From Branchiostoma floridae (lineage: Eukaryota; Chordata; Leptocardii; Amphioxiformes; Branchiostomatidae): a DNA stretch of 64,000 bases. Below, one piece after another: positions 31,990-43,284 of this stretch. The stretch's first letter is position 1, and each line of letters opens with the position of its first letter. Location of the stretch: contig NC_049995.1 of the NCBI RefSeq assembly GCF_000003815.2, forward strand, positions 834,284 to 898,283, in the 5' to 3' direction. The position numbers were made by a program, and so were the translations under genes. The notes beneath the pieces are model-generated. The model saw only the letters and a list, made by a program, of their open reading frames with translations, was not told where the DNA came from and did no database searches.

Positions 31990-32165
31990 CTGTCTATGTG
32001 CCCAGACCACGGACCCCAGCAGTTTCCAGGTCCCCCCTCTCCTGTCCATGCGAACCATTCGCAGGATCTGCAGGAACCGCAGCCCTCGTAACGCAGAAGC
32101 CGCAAACACATTGCCATGGGAACCCAAACTCAAAACTACGACAGATGCAACTATGACCACCAGAT
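31990..32165 (-). CDS. KCNQ: KCNQ exon 4: S3, S4 voltage sensor and S4-S5 linker
   Basis: The exon is 176 bases, completing the split Asp codon (G|AT) of exon 3 and ending phase 0 at HRQ. It encodes [20 protein letters not shown] (S3), then [20 protein letters not shown] (S4 with R-x-x-R-x-x-Q-x-x-R spacing) and [18 protein letters not shown] (S4-S5 linker). The Gln in the third charge position is typical of KCNQ. 176 equals the sum of the 79- and 97-base exons I recall for KCNQ1, so an intron present in vertebrates is absent here. Confidence 0.96.
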
Positions 32166-34639
32166 CTGAAATCATATATGTTAAAGAATGTTTTACATCA
32201 TTAGCAATATCTCCACATAATGATTGTGATGGTGCAATAATGCTCACAAAGACTCAGTATGGGATGGGAGAAAAAAGGAAATTGAGGTTCATTAACATGC
32301 ATTGGCATAATACTGGTAGTAAGACTTATACCGGTAGATTAAAAATACTGGAACTTAAAGAGATCTACACATGCAACAATAGTTATTTCTGAGCTGTGCA
32401 CACTTCAGACATCTAGGTGTCCAATACATCATTTACAAAGCATCGATAACAATGTATTCGAAGACAGCAAGGCCAAAAGTTTTCAGTATCTTTTTCGGGG
32501 TAGGCAGCTCGTCGTGGGACGAACACACTGTCACATTCATTGCCAAATTTATAGATCATAATTACACATGCTCACGGCACAAGACGAACATGATTCAACA
32601 ACAATCTTGAATTTCTGTTGGTGACCTACAACTCATGTAAAAGTGTGAAGAACCGTTGCATAATAGCCCGGATCTACGACTGAATGGGCAAAATTGAACG
32701 TACGCAGCCATTTTCCCGCCATTTTTATATCTACGCTAGCAGTGAAGTGTTGCGTCATAGCGGTTGTGACGGACAGAAGTTAACTGAAAATTCTTGACAG
32801 TATACGTCCTATTTCTCATGACATTTTGTATGCTCATGCAGGTTTATGTTTTATGCATTTACTGACAGAAAAGAAAGGAACATCAGAGGATGTATAAATA
32901 TACATGGCGGCAGTTAATTGTGCCGTGTTTCTTCCTACCGGTATTTTTTACCCCCTCCCAACCACGCGCCCGTTCGCCGTGTAATTCCGCGGCGTGTTAC
33001 AATTACAATATTACGCTTTTAGCAGGACAAGAGTGGCAGAAAAGTTACACAGAAGAAGTGGCAAGGGTAACCTATAACAGCAACATGTACCTGGAGAAAA
33101 TGATGCGTTGACAATGTGTCAAATCAGTATGGCTAGAGAAATCGTCGTAAACGTACCGGTATTATGATAATAGATGTTACACTTTTTATTGTGGTAAATT
33201 TGCTTAAAATACCAATACAATTGCAAGCCTTTTAAGGTACTTTAGAAGACTGTGGAGATACCTGGCAGACAGTATCTCACAGCTTCAATTCTATAAAAAT
33301 GGTTGGGCTGAGAAAACAGAGAAACAGACTGAAGCATCATTCCATCATTGCCATTGATTTGATTATTATTTATATGAAAGACATCCATGCGCGCATGAAC
33401 TTTCGGCCGTTCCAACAACAACAAAAGTTTTTGACCACACTTCTGAAGGCCCTTCCCAATTCTCTCTCTCGTGGACTGGTCTTACGGCTTAGGCGAACAA
33501 TAGTACATCCCAGTCACCTGTTACCTGATGGTATTTCCCTGACACTATAGGTTAACACATTATTGGGAAGTGCAAAAAATGACACTGTGGTTTGTCCGTA
33601 AACATAATTTCATAAAACCGAAAAGACGAAAACTGCTCCCCTCCCCAGTCTTTTTCGGACATGCAAGATTCTCTTTCACATGATTAAGCAGATGCAACCT
33701 TTAAGTATCTTTTCAGGACTGTTTCTATCGTATTGCCTTCATTTTTTGTCCCATTTAAAAAAAGGAAAGCTGTCGGTGGAGGAGGGTAGCAGATCCCCTT
33801 TACGACAAATTGTGAAGAATGTCATGAAACTTAGGGTGCTACCCTTCAGTCATATGTTTAGAAACACCTAGTATTCTATCATTTAGATATGCATACGCTC
33901 ATTCAGTTGGTTTTAATGCTGACACAAGAAATTGTTTTCCTTCTCTTTCAGTCTCCGATTGCAGATTTCTTCACAGCACATACCAGAGCCGTGTTAAAGC
34001 CAAAGCGTATATATCATTGAAATACGCCATCAATGGCATCAAGTAGATAATAAAAGTCTAGACCGCAGCAGAATGAGAGTAGCACCATTTGAAAGAGCAG
34101 ATTACGAACTTACTGACAACCGGTAAAATTTTATTTTTAGAGGGTAAAAGTCCACTGGAAAGGATTCAACGTTCTTTAATTGTGAAAATAGAAATAAAAA
34201 TTTTATGTTTTTCTGGTTGTCTCTGGTTATTTTGATGTGATCCTCATGTTTATTGATGAGCACCGGCGAATCACCTAGATACTTTTTCCTGACGATATTC
34301 CTATTACACGCCAAGACACAGCTTTTGTCAGAAGCATTTGTTTCAGGACCTGGTGTTTTTTTTCGGACTGGTCCAAGAACAAAAAATGGGTTTGTACCAA
34401 TAGGATGTATTGTCCCTACTCCTTAGATTGTTGGCATACAAACTGTACCATACTATGTGCATTTAATCCTATGTTCAACCTTCCTGACCACTTAGGTTTC
34501 ATATTGAAGGCAACTTCTTTTGTACCAAACTTATTTATTAATGCGCTTGCATCAGTTTTCCCAGAAGAAGTTTTTCCAGAGTTCCCAGATGATGTCATCC
34601 TTAATATAATCAAACCAACATCTTTATTTTGACCTCTGA
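32166..34639. other. Intron DNA between exons 4 and 3
   Basis: No exon or firmly identified element is seen. It includes GC-richer stretches near 32930-33000. The open frame at 34405-34632 has no assigned family and may belong to the LINE whose tail follows. Confidence 0.4.
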
Positions 34640-34803
34640 CCTCTGCTTATCATTTTACGCTAAATTATCTGCATTTGTTGTTGAGTTGTTTTTCATTTCA
34701 TGTATTTCATTTTTATCTTATTATGTATGTATGACTCCAGGAAGAGTAATGTCATGATAATGTACACTAATGGAGATCGTAATAAAACAAACAAACAAAC
34801 AAA
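34640..34803 (+). mobile_element. LINE 3' tail ending in (ACAA)n at a KCNQ splice donor
   Basis: A plus-strand LINE-like 3' UTR: atgtatgtatgactccagga, agagtaatgtcatgataatg, aatggagatcgtaataaa, then aacaaacaaacaaacaaac, a tail typical of CR1-like elements. On the minus strand this tail reads gtttgtttgtttgttt and begins exactly at the first intron base after KCNQ exon 3. The 5' limit of the element is not defined. Confidence 0.6.
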
Positions 34804-34804
34804 C

Positions 34805-34931
34805 CTATGATCACAAATGGCCTCCTGGCAAAGCGTAACCGTCCGCGCCATGTCTGGTAGCGACTACGACAGCCTGCAGCCCACATCCGCAAAATGTACT
34901 CCATCCCAAACACAATCACGATGATGATTTC
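34805..34931 (-). CDS. KCNQ: KCNQ exon 3: S2 and S2-S3 linker
   Basis: The exon is 127 bases, phase 0 in and one base over, with acceptor atgtttcag. It encodes EIIIVIVFGMEYILRMWAAG, then CRSRYQTWRGRLRFARRPFV and II plus the first base of Asp. It carries S2 with its conserved Glu in FGMEY and the AAGCRSRY and RGRLRFARRP blocks of KCNQ. The length equals vertebrate KCNQ1 exon 3 as I recall it. The donor is the unusual ATAG/GTTTGT, supplied by the adjacent LINE tail. Confidence 0.95.
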
Positions 34932-35979
34932 CTGAAACATACCACACAACATTAATTACACAAAAGAGGCCAAATAGACCTTACAGACAGAAACATAATA
35001 GGTTGTTCTAAGATCATTTACATCTCATGCAGATTGTACATTGTATCTACTGTACAGAAAAGTAGAGTGCAAACATGCGAGGAGAGACTTTTTGTCTCAG
35101 AAATAAAACTTTGCTGCAAAGATTTTCAGTCACAGTCAAGTCACCGTCCGTTAAGCCACGTGATCTACAAAATTTATTAGGAAATTTCCAAACAGAAACC
35201 GATTATTAATAACAAGGAAGGCAATTGCAACAGGTTAATGTTCAGAAGGAATATTTTGAATGAAAGATTAGGATTGGCTCTACACATATTGTATGACTGT
35301 GTATATAGTTCTGGGTAGATTGGCTGTTTGTCAATTTCTAGGTGAGGTTTAGGTGCCAGGGTACAACTACATGTAAGAAGCAACATACACATACAATGTA
35401 CAAGTCTCATAACTGCTGTCATGCAAACATCAATGGGATGCACATGTGTTGTTTTTCATCTTAACACATCTGAGTTGAAAGTTAGGGGTGACACTGGGGA
35501 CAATCCTGTCATGCAGATGGAAGGAAAGGTGACAATATTTGGCATGCCTAATGTTATACCGGGGTACAGCAGTACATTGGAGTTCATTCCCAGTTTTTGT
35601 CAGAAGAAAACCCAACAGGTCACAGTTGCCCAACAGTGCCTGGTTTGTTGCTACTGACGGTAGTGCGGCCGCAAGAGGGCAGCCAGAGAGCAACAACAAC
35701 TTACAGAAATTACCACAATCCGATTGACCCTGCCGGGGGTACAGACCTTTGCCAGAGTAGAGAGAACGTTAATAGAAGAAATCATTTCACATCCTACAGA
35801 TATCAGAATACTTTCGGACTGACATGAGTGTCCCCATGCAATATTTCACTTCATATTCAACTAGTACAAACATTATTATTATATGATGTATATATATTGT
35901 ACATTTTAATAAACACAGCTGGTTTAAAGATGGTATGTAGTTAATATGCTCATGATAAACCTACTGCCGATGGTAGACT
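34932..35979. other. Intron DNA, nothing recognised
   Basis: Between exon 3 and MITE copy 5. Overlapping open frames at 35421-35827 have no recognisable motif. Confidence 0.4.
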
Positions 35980-36249
35980 TAACGCTGGTTCACCTTTATC
36001 CGAGGGTGACCTATATCCGCGGTTTGTAAAAAAAAGGGTATTTAAGGATATGAAGTCACTGGACGGTGGTTTCAAATTGGAACATAATTTGAAAATAGTG
36101 CAAATTTGAAACCGCAGTCCGCAGACTTGATTCTCCTAAATGTGCTGTTTTTAAAGACAATGGGTAAAGGTCACCCTGCGGATCATCATCATCGTTCGGC
36201 TGCAGCGCAGGCGACTGCAAGCCTTGCGGATAAAGGTGAACTAACGTTA
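35980..36249. mobile_element. TAACGCTAGTTCACC MITE, copy 5 (with an internal insert)
   Basis: The standard ends are present (taacgctggttcaccttta; ggataaaggtgaactaacgt). At about 36183-36222 an extra stretch, catcatcatcgttcggctgc then agcgcaggcgactgcaag, separates two copies of the tgcggat word, making this copy about 270 bases. Confidence 0.85.
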
Positions 36250-36314
36250 CAGTCATGTATTAACCTGAAATATCAACCATGAATAGTTTCCTAAGGTTAG
36301 TACGTCACTGAATA

Positions 36315-36975
36315 AAGAGACTACTCTTTTTATACAACCACAGTTTTCATTTTGTGACCATCTGTCACCTTCCTCCGAGCAATTCTGACTGGTCACATTG
36401 AAACAACCAGAGATTCGAACCTGGCAGCCGAACACGGGCAGTCGGATCACAAATCCAACATGCAAACCACAACGCCAAAAGCTCAGAGCTGTTGGCGTGG
36501 TCAGCTTGGCAGCGCTTGAACCCCACTGTTACCCTACTCCCCCTTTTCTTTTTAAAATTCGGCCCGAATCTCCGAGTTTGATATCCCTGTGTGGCACATT
36601 TCTAGCCTGTTAGTGTTACTCACAGGGCCGGCATGGGGACCAGTGAAACAACCAGAGGGGCGAGTAGAACAGAAAGAAACAACATCCCGACTCTTGGAAT
36701 TCCAACCCACGCCAAACCTGGGCAGTCAGATCACAAAAAAGCTCAGAGCTGTTGGCATGGTCAGTTTGGCAGCGCTTGAACCCCACTATTACAACATTTG
36801 GGATCGCATTGTAAAAAAACACAATCACTGTTACAGTATCTAAATGTAAATTTATACACTTGTGGCCACATCTGTAAGCTGTAGTGAAATGTGAACCAGT
36901 CAGAATTGCTCTGAGGAAGATGACTAAAAAGTCAGTGAAAACAAAGCTGTGGTTGTGTAAAAAAGGGTCTCTTTT
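36315..36975. mobile_element. Long inverted-repeat element with duplicated interior
   Basis: The ends are inverted over about 85 bases (ttatacaaccacag, ccttcctccgagcaattctg, actggtcacatt at the left; the inverse gtgaaccagtcagaattgct, ctgaggaagatgact, ctgtggttgtgtaa at the right). Inside, two diverged copies of one block (about 36395-36535 and 36640-36795) share gaaacaaccagag, aaagctcagagctgttggc and ggcagcgcttgaaccccact. The cttcctc-gagc-ttctgactgg motif is also in the element at 4130-4858. Confidence 0.75.
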
Positions 36976-37053
36976 GAAATTACTAAATCAATTTTCTGTC
37001 CTTTGACACTTAAACAATCATCAGTATGAATACTAGTCCTCTTATATTGTATA

Positions 37054-37270
37054 TAACGCTAGTTCACTTTTATCCGTGGGGTAACCTATATCCATTGTTT
37101 TTAAAAGCAGGATGTTCATTATGGATATCATGTCGACCATCAATGGTTTCAAGTGTAATATTTTCAAAATATAATTTTCAGTTAGAAAACACCGCCCGTT
37201 TACTTGATATCCTAAAATAACCTGCTTTCATAAACAATGACACAGGTTACCCCGCGGATAACTAGTGTTA
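37054..37270. mobile_element. TAACGCTAGTTCACC MITE, copy 6
   Basis: About 217 bases. The left end taacgctagttcactttta is intact. The right end has lost part of the aaaggtgaa segment (gcggataactagtgtta). Confidence 0.85.
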
Positions 37271-39500
37271 GACCTAAATTGCAGCATATTGAAAAAAATA
37301 AAAGATTTATTACTAAGTTTAATAAAAATGCCTGATGAATTGTTATGTATGTAAAGCAGTGCATGCAATGAAAAACAAAAACAGCTGTTGCAAATCATTG
37401 CTAACGTCACAACCATTATTACATCCAGTATATTTTCAAAAGACCAAGCATCACACACAGTAAGATTACATGCAATTCATGCATCACCTCATAGGGGGCA
37501 GTGCTGATGATCGCATCAACTTTCAAACCATGTAGTACTACATATTCCACTGCAAAGCTTGACTGGGACCTAAAATTGCACACACTAACTACAAAACATG
37601 CAAACACTTGCTTTTCATGCCAGGTTTGGTTCTAAACTATATATAACGATTGCAAACATTAGGATGACATCATTCTCTTACACAGAGCTGTAGCCTACAC
37701 AATTTTTACAAATTACCTTGGAGAGGCTCTACTAAACCGGGCTGTGGTTTCCACTTTTGTCATGGCCTCTAGCCAGCCATCAGCCAATCAGAGAAATACT
37801 AAAATGTTTTCCATTAGTCAAGCCGATTCTCTGAATGGCTGTCTGTCCATGGACAGGCTCAGCTTAACTGGGGTTTCTACCTTTGTCATGATGGCCTCTT
37901 GAGCAAGCTGTCAGCCAATCAGAGATTGCCAGATTAATTTCCTTAAGGCCCAATCTATACACAGTTTTTGCCGATATCTGTGGAGATGTCGGGAGGGATC
38001 TGGAACGTTAATTGGCCGCGGGACACCCGTGGCACTTGCAGTCATAAACACTGCTATGTAGCCTAATGAGCCCGCGTTGTATGTTAATGAGCTCTCCCGA
38101 AGTCGGGACACATCTACACGCACGTGGAAGCTGTCGGAGACCCCTGCTGAGCTATTGGTAAGGTATCGTACTAATGGTCCGGACCTTTCGGGAGAAATTT
38201 TCCCGATATCTTTATGGCGATATTGCAGTTCCATCTATAGTAGACGCTGAAAAAAAGCTTTTGGCGAGAGGTTGTAGGCTCTCTGATATCGGGAAAAACT
38301 GTGTCTAGATCACGCCTTAGTCTGATTGGCTGACAGCTGCATAGAGGCAATGCCAACATCATGGAGGAAATGCCAAACAAAAGAAAACCTCAGCCAAGTT
38401 TACCAGAGCCTACCTGGTACATTATTGTTCATGTATAAGGTTGCAGACACAGCTATGCGTAGGAGAATGGGATGGTATCACACTGCATGGATCACAAAAC
38501 TACTAAATCTACTTTGCTGTTCACATTTGGACCGCAAATGAAACAGTTCTCAGCACATGATGGGCCCCACACTGCCTTTCAGTCCTACAGCCAGCTTAAA
38601 CACCATGGTACATGTATGTCACTCTGCATCACTGGGAGCAGCGGTGCATTATGGGAATCTGCTGTGCATCGTGGGAAGTCTTTGCGCATTCAGAGCTCAC
38701 ACGGCACGAGACACACTCAACACGATACTCACCATCACATACAGCGCCTGATTGGGTAATTTGTCCTGTTCTTCTGTTTTGGGACAGTTGTGTTGGGAAT
38801 TGTCAGTCGCATTGGTGCCATTTTCACACTATTGACACAGCATAAATATGATACTCAGTTGGTGGATGATCCATGCAGTAATGTTACATACAGAACTGCA
38901 AACTCACTCATCATATAAATGGACACTTATATTAATGATAGAATTATGATATTTTCACATAAGTTATGTAAATTAGGCCTTTATTTGCATAGTCTAATAC
39001 TTGATTTCAGTAGTAATCTGCCTACACTACTATAATATACATGTTTCATGTATTGAATTCTTAGTATTGAAAGCACTGTTAGAGTAATTTTCCTCATTAA
39101 TTATGCAAATTAAGCTCTGATTTGCATTACTACAAACACACTTCTTTCAAAGCTAACCAGCATATCAAAATCATGAAAATCTCTCTTCCCTTTTTTGAGC
39201 CTTCCTGTTTGAAAGTTTTAAACAAAAACCCTGCAGGTCCAAAATTCAAAACGTACAAAATCTGTCTGACACCAAACAATCGAGACAATAACATCAATAA
39301 ACAGGACATTCTGCTGCAATAACAAAGGAATACTGCCAGAGGGTCCATAATCAAACTTGATCTCCGTTTTCAACAATCTACCCACAAACCAAATATCCGG
39401 CGTGCTTAATTGTTATATTATGTAGGACAGTAACACTTTCTATTGGTATTGTGAGTCTAACATAATACCATAGTAACTATTCTTCCATTCTTCTATCTCA
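37271..39500. other. Intron DNA, nothing firm
   Basis: No exon is supported. Two similar stretches near 37735-37800 and 37865-37925 (atggcctct, agccaatcagagaa/agccaatcagagat) suggest a diverged repeat. Bases 37940-38310 carry scattered cgatatc/gatatcg inverted words (gccgatatctgtggagatgt near 37970 and the inverse near 38200-38300), which may be another degraded foldback. Confidence 0.35.
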
Positions 39501-39505
39501 GCATG

Positions 39506-39621
39506 TTTGACATGCAAGTGACACTAACTTACACTATGAATGATTGTATGCATAATAATGTCATTATTATGCATACAATCATTCATTTTTTTTAATAGTG
39601 TAAGTTAGTGACTTTGACATG
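39506..39621. repeat. Long hairpin with a perfect 23-base palindrome core
   Basis: Bases 39538-39560 and 39562-39584 are exact inverse copies of 23 bases around a single T (core tgattgtatgcataataatg). Pairing then continues after an A-rich bulge through taacttacacta / tagtgtaagtta and out to tgacatg. The full arm is about 55 bases. It is probably a young foldback element. It could form a stem if transcribed with the KCNQ intron. Confidence 0.85.
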
Positions 39622-40942
39622 TTCGACCATTTTTTCTAATTAGACGTACTAGACATAATTATTAATTTGTTCTGCCAGTCAATTCTAATTGATGGCCATA
39701 TAGTCATAGAGACTGAATAGTCTTTGTATACTTGTATAGTATTGTTATCAGGGATGTCTAACCTTCATAAACATGTATCCTTAGCTTTTTTTTAGTTATA
39801 CTGGTCAATCACTCAATGCAATACAACACAATACAAAAACACAAACACAGACACACAGACACAAGTACACCTACAACATTAAGGAGGTAACTGCATCCAT
39901 GAGACACAAGTTATACATTAATCATCAGCTACAAGAACATGTACCAATAAATTTCTAATTAAAGGTTAAAGAGAATATATTCAGAATGACATAAAAATGT
40001 CAGACAAAGTGCAGAGTGTAGTACTATATACTTCACAGTTCATGCCACAAAAAGTGATATAATTTCATGACAACATTACAGCATTCCATGCATGTTCTGT
40101 GTCATCCCTGTATACACAGTAAGTAAACACCAAGTACAAGTAAGGCCATGTTCATTGAATTATCATTTTTAGGATGACATTCTCTGGGACACCAAAACTG
40201 ATGCGTGTGAATAAAAAAGAGTGTTTGTCAAAAAAAATGTTTCCTTCATTTTAATTTTGAGATTTACATGGTCTGGAAGGTTGAACATATGACTGTGTGG
40301 AGTACGATATACCAAAGAATAGATGACAGACCTTCATCTATGTTCTTTTACATTTTCTTTGACCTTGCAATAAAATTTGGCATTCTATGACACTATCCGT
40401 TTTCTCATAATTTTTTTTTTGCAATTTTCAGCATGTATCTGCTTATTTCTGTAGCTGCTTTAAGTAATATTATAATAGAACAATGGAATGCTAGAAAACT
40501 TTAAATTTGGAAATGGATTTTGGAAACTGGTGTGTGCACAGAATCTGATGTCATCCATAACATAAAATAAACATGGCCTTATTATAGCAAACATATCATT
40601 CCTTTTAAATAATAAATTAGTATAATACTCAATGCTCCAACGTAGTTAAATTAAAGTCTGTCTGTCTGTCTGTTGGTGTCATTCTAAGTACAATGGCCCA
40701 TTTTGCCATGTTGCTGGCATTTCTATATTTAGGAGATTGAATGCACATTTTCACCAAACACATCATAGTATTACGCACAATGCCATACCAAATCATACCA
40801 TACCAAATGATATCATACCACAGTTATTATTCAGAATAATCCTACACTACATACATAATTGTATATCACCACACACATGCAAATCAGCAAACTGAACATG
40901 TCATAAGAACTTGACTTTTATGAATATGAGAAGTATACTCAC
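39622..40942. other. Intron DNA, nothing recognised
   Basis: AT-rich intron between the hairpin and exon 2. Short simple repeats such as gtctgtctgtctgt near 40656 and ataccaaatcataccatacc near 40785 are present. No exon seen. Confidence 0.4.
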
Positions 40943-41033
40943 CATGATAAACAGCACATGATTGGACGTATCTTCATAGTCATCTATGGTACAGAAGACA
41001 CTCAGCACCAGACATAGGAACACCAGTAGGAAA
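40943..41033 (-). CDS. KCNQ: KCNQ exon 2: S1 and S1-S2 loop
   Basis: The exon is 91 bases, one base in (completing AT|T, Ile) and phase 0 out, with acceptor cctcttctgttccag and donor ATG/GTGAGT. It encodes FLLVFLCLVLSVFCTIDDYE, then DTSNHVLFIM. This is S1 and the S1-S2 loop, matching FLLVFSCLVLSVFSTI in KCNQ2. The length is the same as KCNQ1 exon 2 as I recall it. It can follow either exon 1a or exon 1b in the same frame. Confidence 0.95.
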
Positions 41034-41065
41034 CTGGAACAGAAGAGGTGAAACTTAGTCAGAAA

Positions 41066-41290
41066 TAACGCTAGTTCACCTTTTTCCGTGGGGTAACCTA
41101 TATCCGTTGTTTCGCAAAACAGTGTATTTAGGCACATCAATTCGACGGGTGGTAGTTTTAAACTGCAATGTATTGAGAATATTGAAATTTTAAACCAACG
41201 CTCGTCAACGTGATATCCCCAAATACCCTGTTTTCAAAAGCAACGGATATACATGTAGGTTACCCAACAGATAAAGGTGAACTAGCATTA
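41066..41290. mobile_element. TAACGCTAGTTCACC MITE, copy 7, next to exon 2
   Basis: About 225 bases with both ends present (taacgctagttcacctttt; gataaaggtgaactagcatt). Its left end lies 32 bases from the exon 2 acceptor, just upstream of a ctgac branch-point-like word. Confidence 0.88.
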
Positions 41291-42931
41291 CAGACGTTAT
41301 GTGGAACAGTCAAATTTCCCAAAGTATCATACACAGAGGAATCATAACACCTTCAAGTTGGCTGTGATAACATTTGATATGGGTGACAGATTAGTATTTT
41401 ACATGTCATACCTGGGCCTTTATAATATTCAATATGCCAGGTGTTCCGAACCGGGCGATAACTTGGGTTATCAGTGTCACATGAGGTTTAACTGTTACCA
41501 CACCGGCTTCCTTAAAAAATTCCAATGCACTTGGCATGCCCAGAATGTGCCACTGTAGAAATTTCTGATTAAAGACTCGATTCAAGATTCAATTAATTTT
41601 GCTACATTCAAAACCTGTGTAGTAACATAAAAAGTGGACTTGAACACCAAAATTGAACATTACCTTGGCCAAGCTTAATGTATGACAACAAAATGTATTC
41701 AGTCTTACAGTAAGCTAAATAATATGTTGGGTATATTGATATTGTTGGAGTTTTGTAGCAACAGAAAGTATTGTGATGTAGTGCATGGTTCATGTATGAT
41801 TTTGTGTTCTACAGTTGTGTTGGGTTAGCGGGGAGGGGGGCAGGTGTAACACACATGGCCTGCCCTGAGTGTTGGAGAATGTCAAATATGTTTTGACCCC
41901 CTGAGCCACAATTGGGGCTTTCAGCATGGCACAAGTGCTGAGGAAACACTCCTGACTTTATCACAACTTATCACTAAGTCATGGTTAATATGCTTATCTG
42001 CCCAACTGTCAGCACAGCTGGCCCAATCATAACTACTCTGCATGCTTGGTTCAGCAAAACTTTCATATATGGAAGTTGTATGTGGATTGTTTTGAAGCTA
42101 CAAATGTATTAAAGATAGACTTATAATCTGCTATTAATAATATTATAGTTAATTTGGCCATCTCGTGGAAGTAAGAGTAGCAATCAATGGTTCAAATACA
42201 TTATTATCTAGTAAGCCTTTTTAAAATGTGTTGGAACAATTCTGGATGTCGGAAGTGTGTATGTCTTGGAAATAATTGTTGCTGCACTAGTACCATCTCC
42301 TTAAAGTCATCGTTTTACTTTATTTGGAGGTATTATGGTAGAGGATGTTAGATGCACTGGGGCACAAAAACTATAAAAAATTAGGTTCCCCCCCAAAAAA
42401 TTGGGTGAAAAACATTAGGAATGGGTACCGGTACAGACACTTCAGGTAGTGCAGTTGCACTTTGCTTATCATCAATTACTTGTTGAAAAATATGAAAAAT
42501 CAAATATGAAAAATGATGATATGTCACTCCAAACTGTCCTTCAAATTACATGTGATGTTAACAGAGTTACAGTACGCAACTTCATGCCGATACCATTATC
42601 AGGCCAACTTTTTACTCTACTAGTACATTAAATCTCACAATAGAAGGGCCAAGACCACCCTTCCATACCATCTAATTGGTTGTTTGCTACCTTGCTATTA
42701 CCATTATGCTAAAACATAAACCTGGCTAGAACCCTGTAACTTTACACAAAGAGAAGGCATTATAAATATCTTAAGTCACTCTGTGAAGAATGGTCACTTC
42801 AAGTGATGTATGGATTATGCAATTAGGCTGGAGGCTTCTGCTTCAAATGTCATGATCTATTAGTATTACTGTCACATGTCTACAATGTATGTCTTGACAT
42901 CAATAAAGGTTAGACATCCAGGTAATAAGAT
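41291..42931. other. Intron DNA, mostly unrecognised
   Basis: Bases 41440-41490 resemble part of the repeat near 27830 (ggtgttccgaaccgggcgat). Near 42423 a half end, atgggtaccggtacag, resembles the end of the element at 11483-11897. No exon is supported. Confidence 0.35.
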
Positions 42932-43284
42932 AAGCCAAAAAGCTGTTACTGTAAATGCATTTAAGTTCGCGGGGATTTAATTTCGCGGTAGCGGGAAAAG
43001 GGACTTTTCGCGGTGGATTTAATTTCGCGATAGCACCATGCATTGTAGTATGTTAATGCCCAGGAAAAATGTTCGCGGTGGTTTTAAATTTGCGGTGAAA
43101 TGACCGACGCGAAAACCGCGAACATAAATCCACAGCGAACATTCTGCATTTACAGTACTCAAGCAACTGGATATGGTTTTGGAAACGGTCTGTATGTGTC
43201 ACTGACCAAAGATGGTGGATGCTATCTGAAACGTCTGACCGTTTCCAAAATCATCCAGTTGCTTGAGTAACTGCTTTTTGGCTT
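42932..43284. mobile_element. Foldback element split by a second MITE
   Basis: The outer ends aagccaaaaagc-gttact are inverted, and the inner arms tcaagcaactgga-ggttttggaaacggtc pair with gaccgtttccaaaatcatcc, then agttgcttga. The left arm is interrupted at 42948-43156 by the complete CGCGG-type MITE, so the outer element was present first. Confidence 0.75.
42948..43156. mobile_element. ACTGTAAATGCATTTAAGTTCGCGG MITE, copy 1
   Basis: About 209 bases, palindromic: actgtaaatgcatttaagtt, cgcggggatttaatttcgcg at the left; ccgcgaacataaatccac, then tgcatttacagt at the right. A second copy lies at 50396-50601. Confidence 0.9.

Noticed and set aside
34405-34632. 75-codon plus-strand frame with protein-like composition
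   Set aside because: It might be part of the LINE whose tail follows, but I see no reverse-transcriptase or other motif, so I do not call it a gene.
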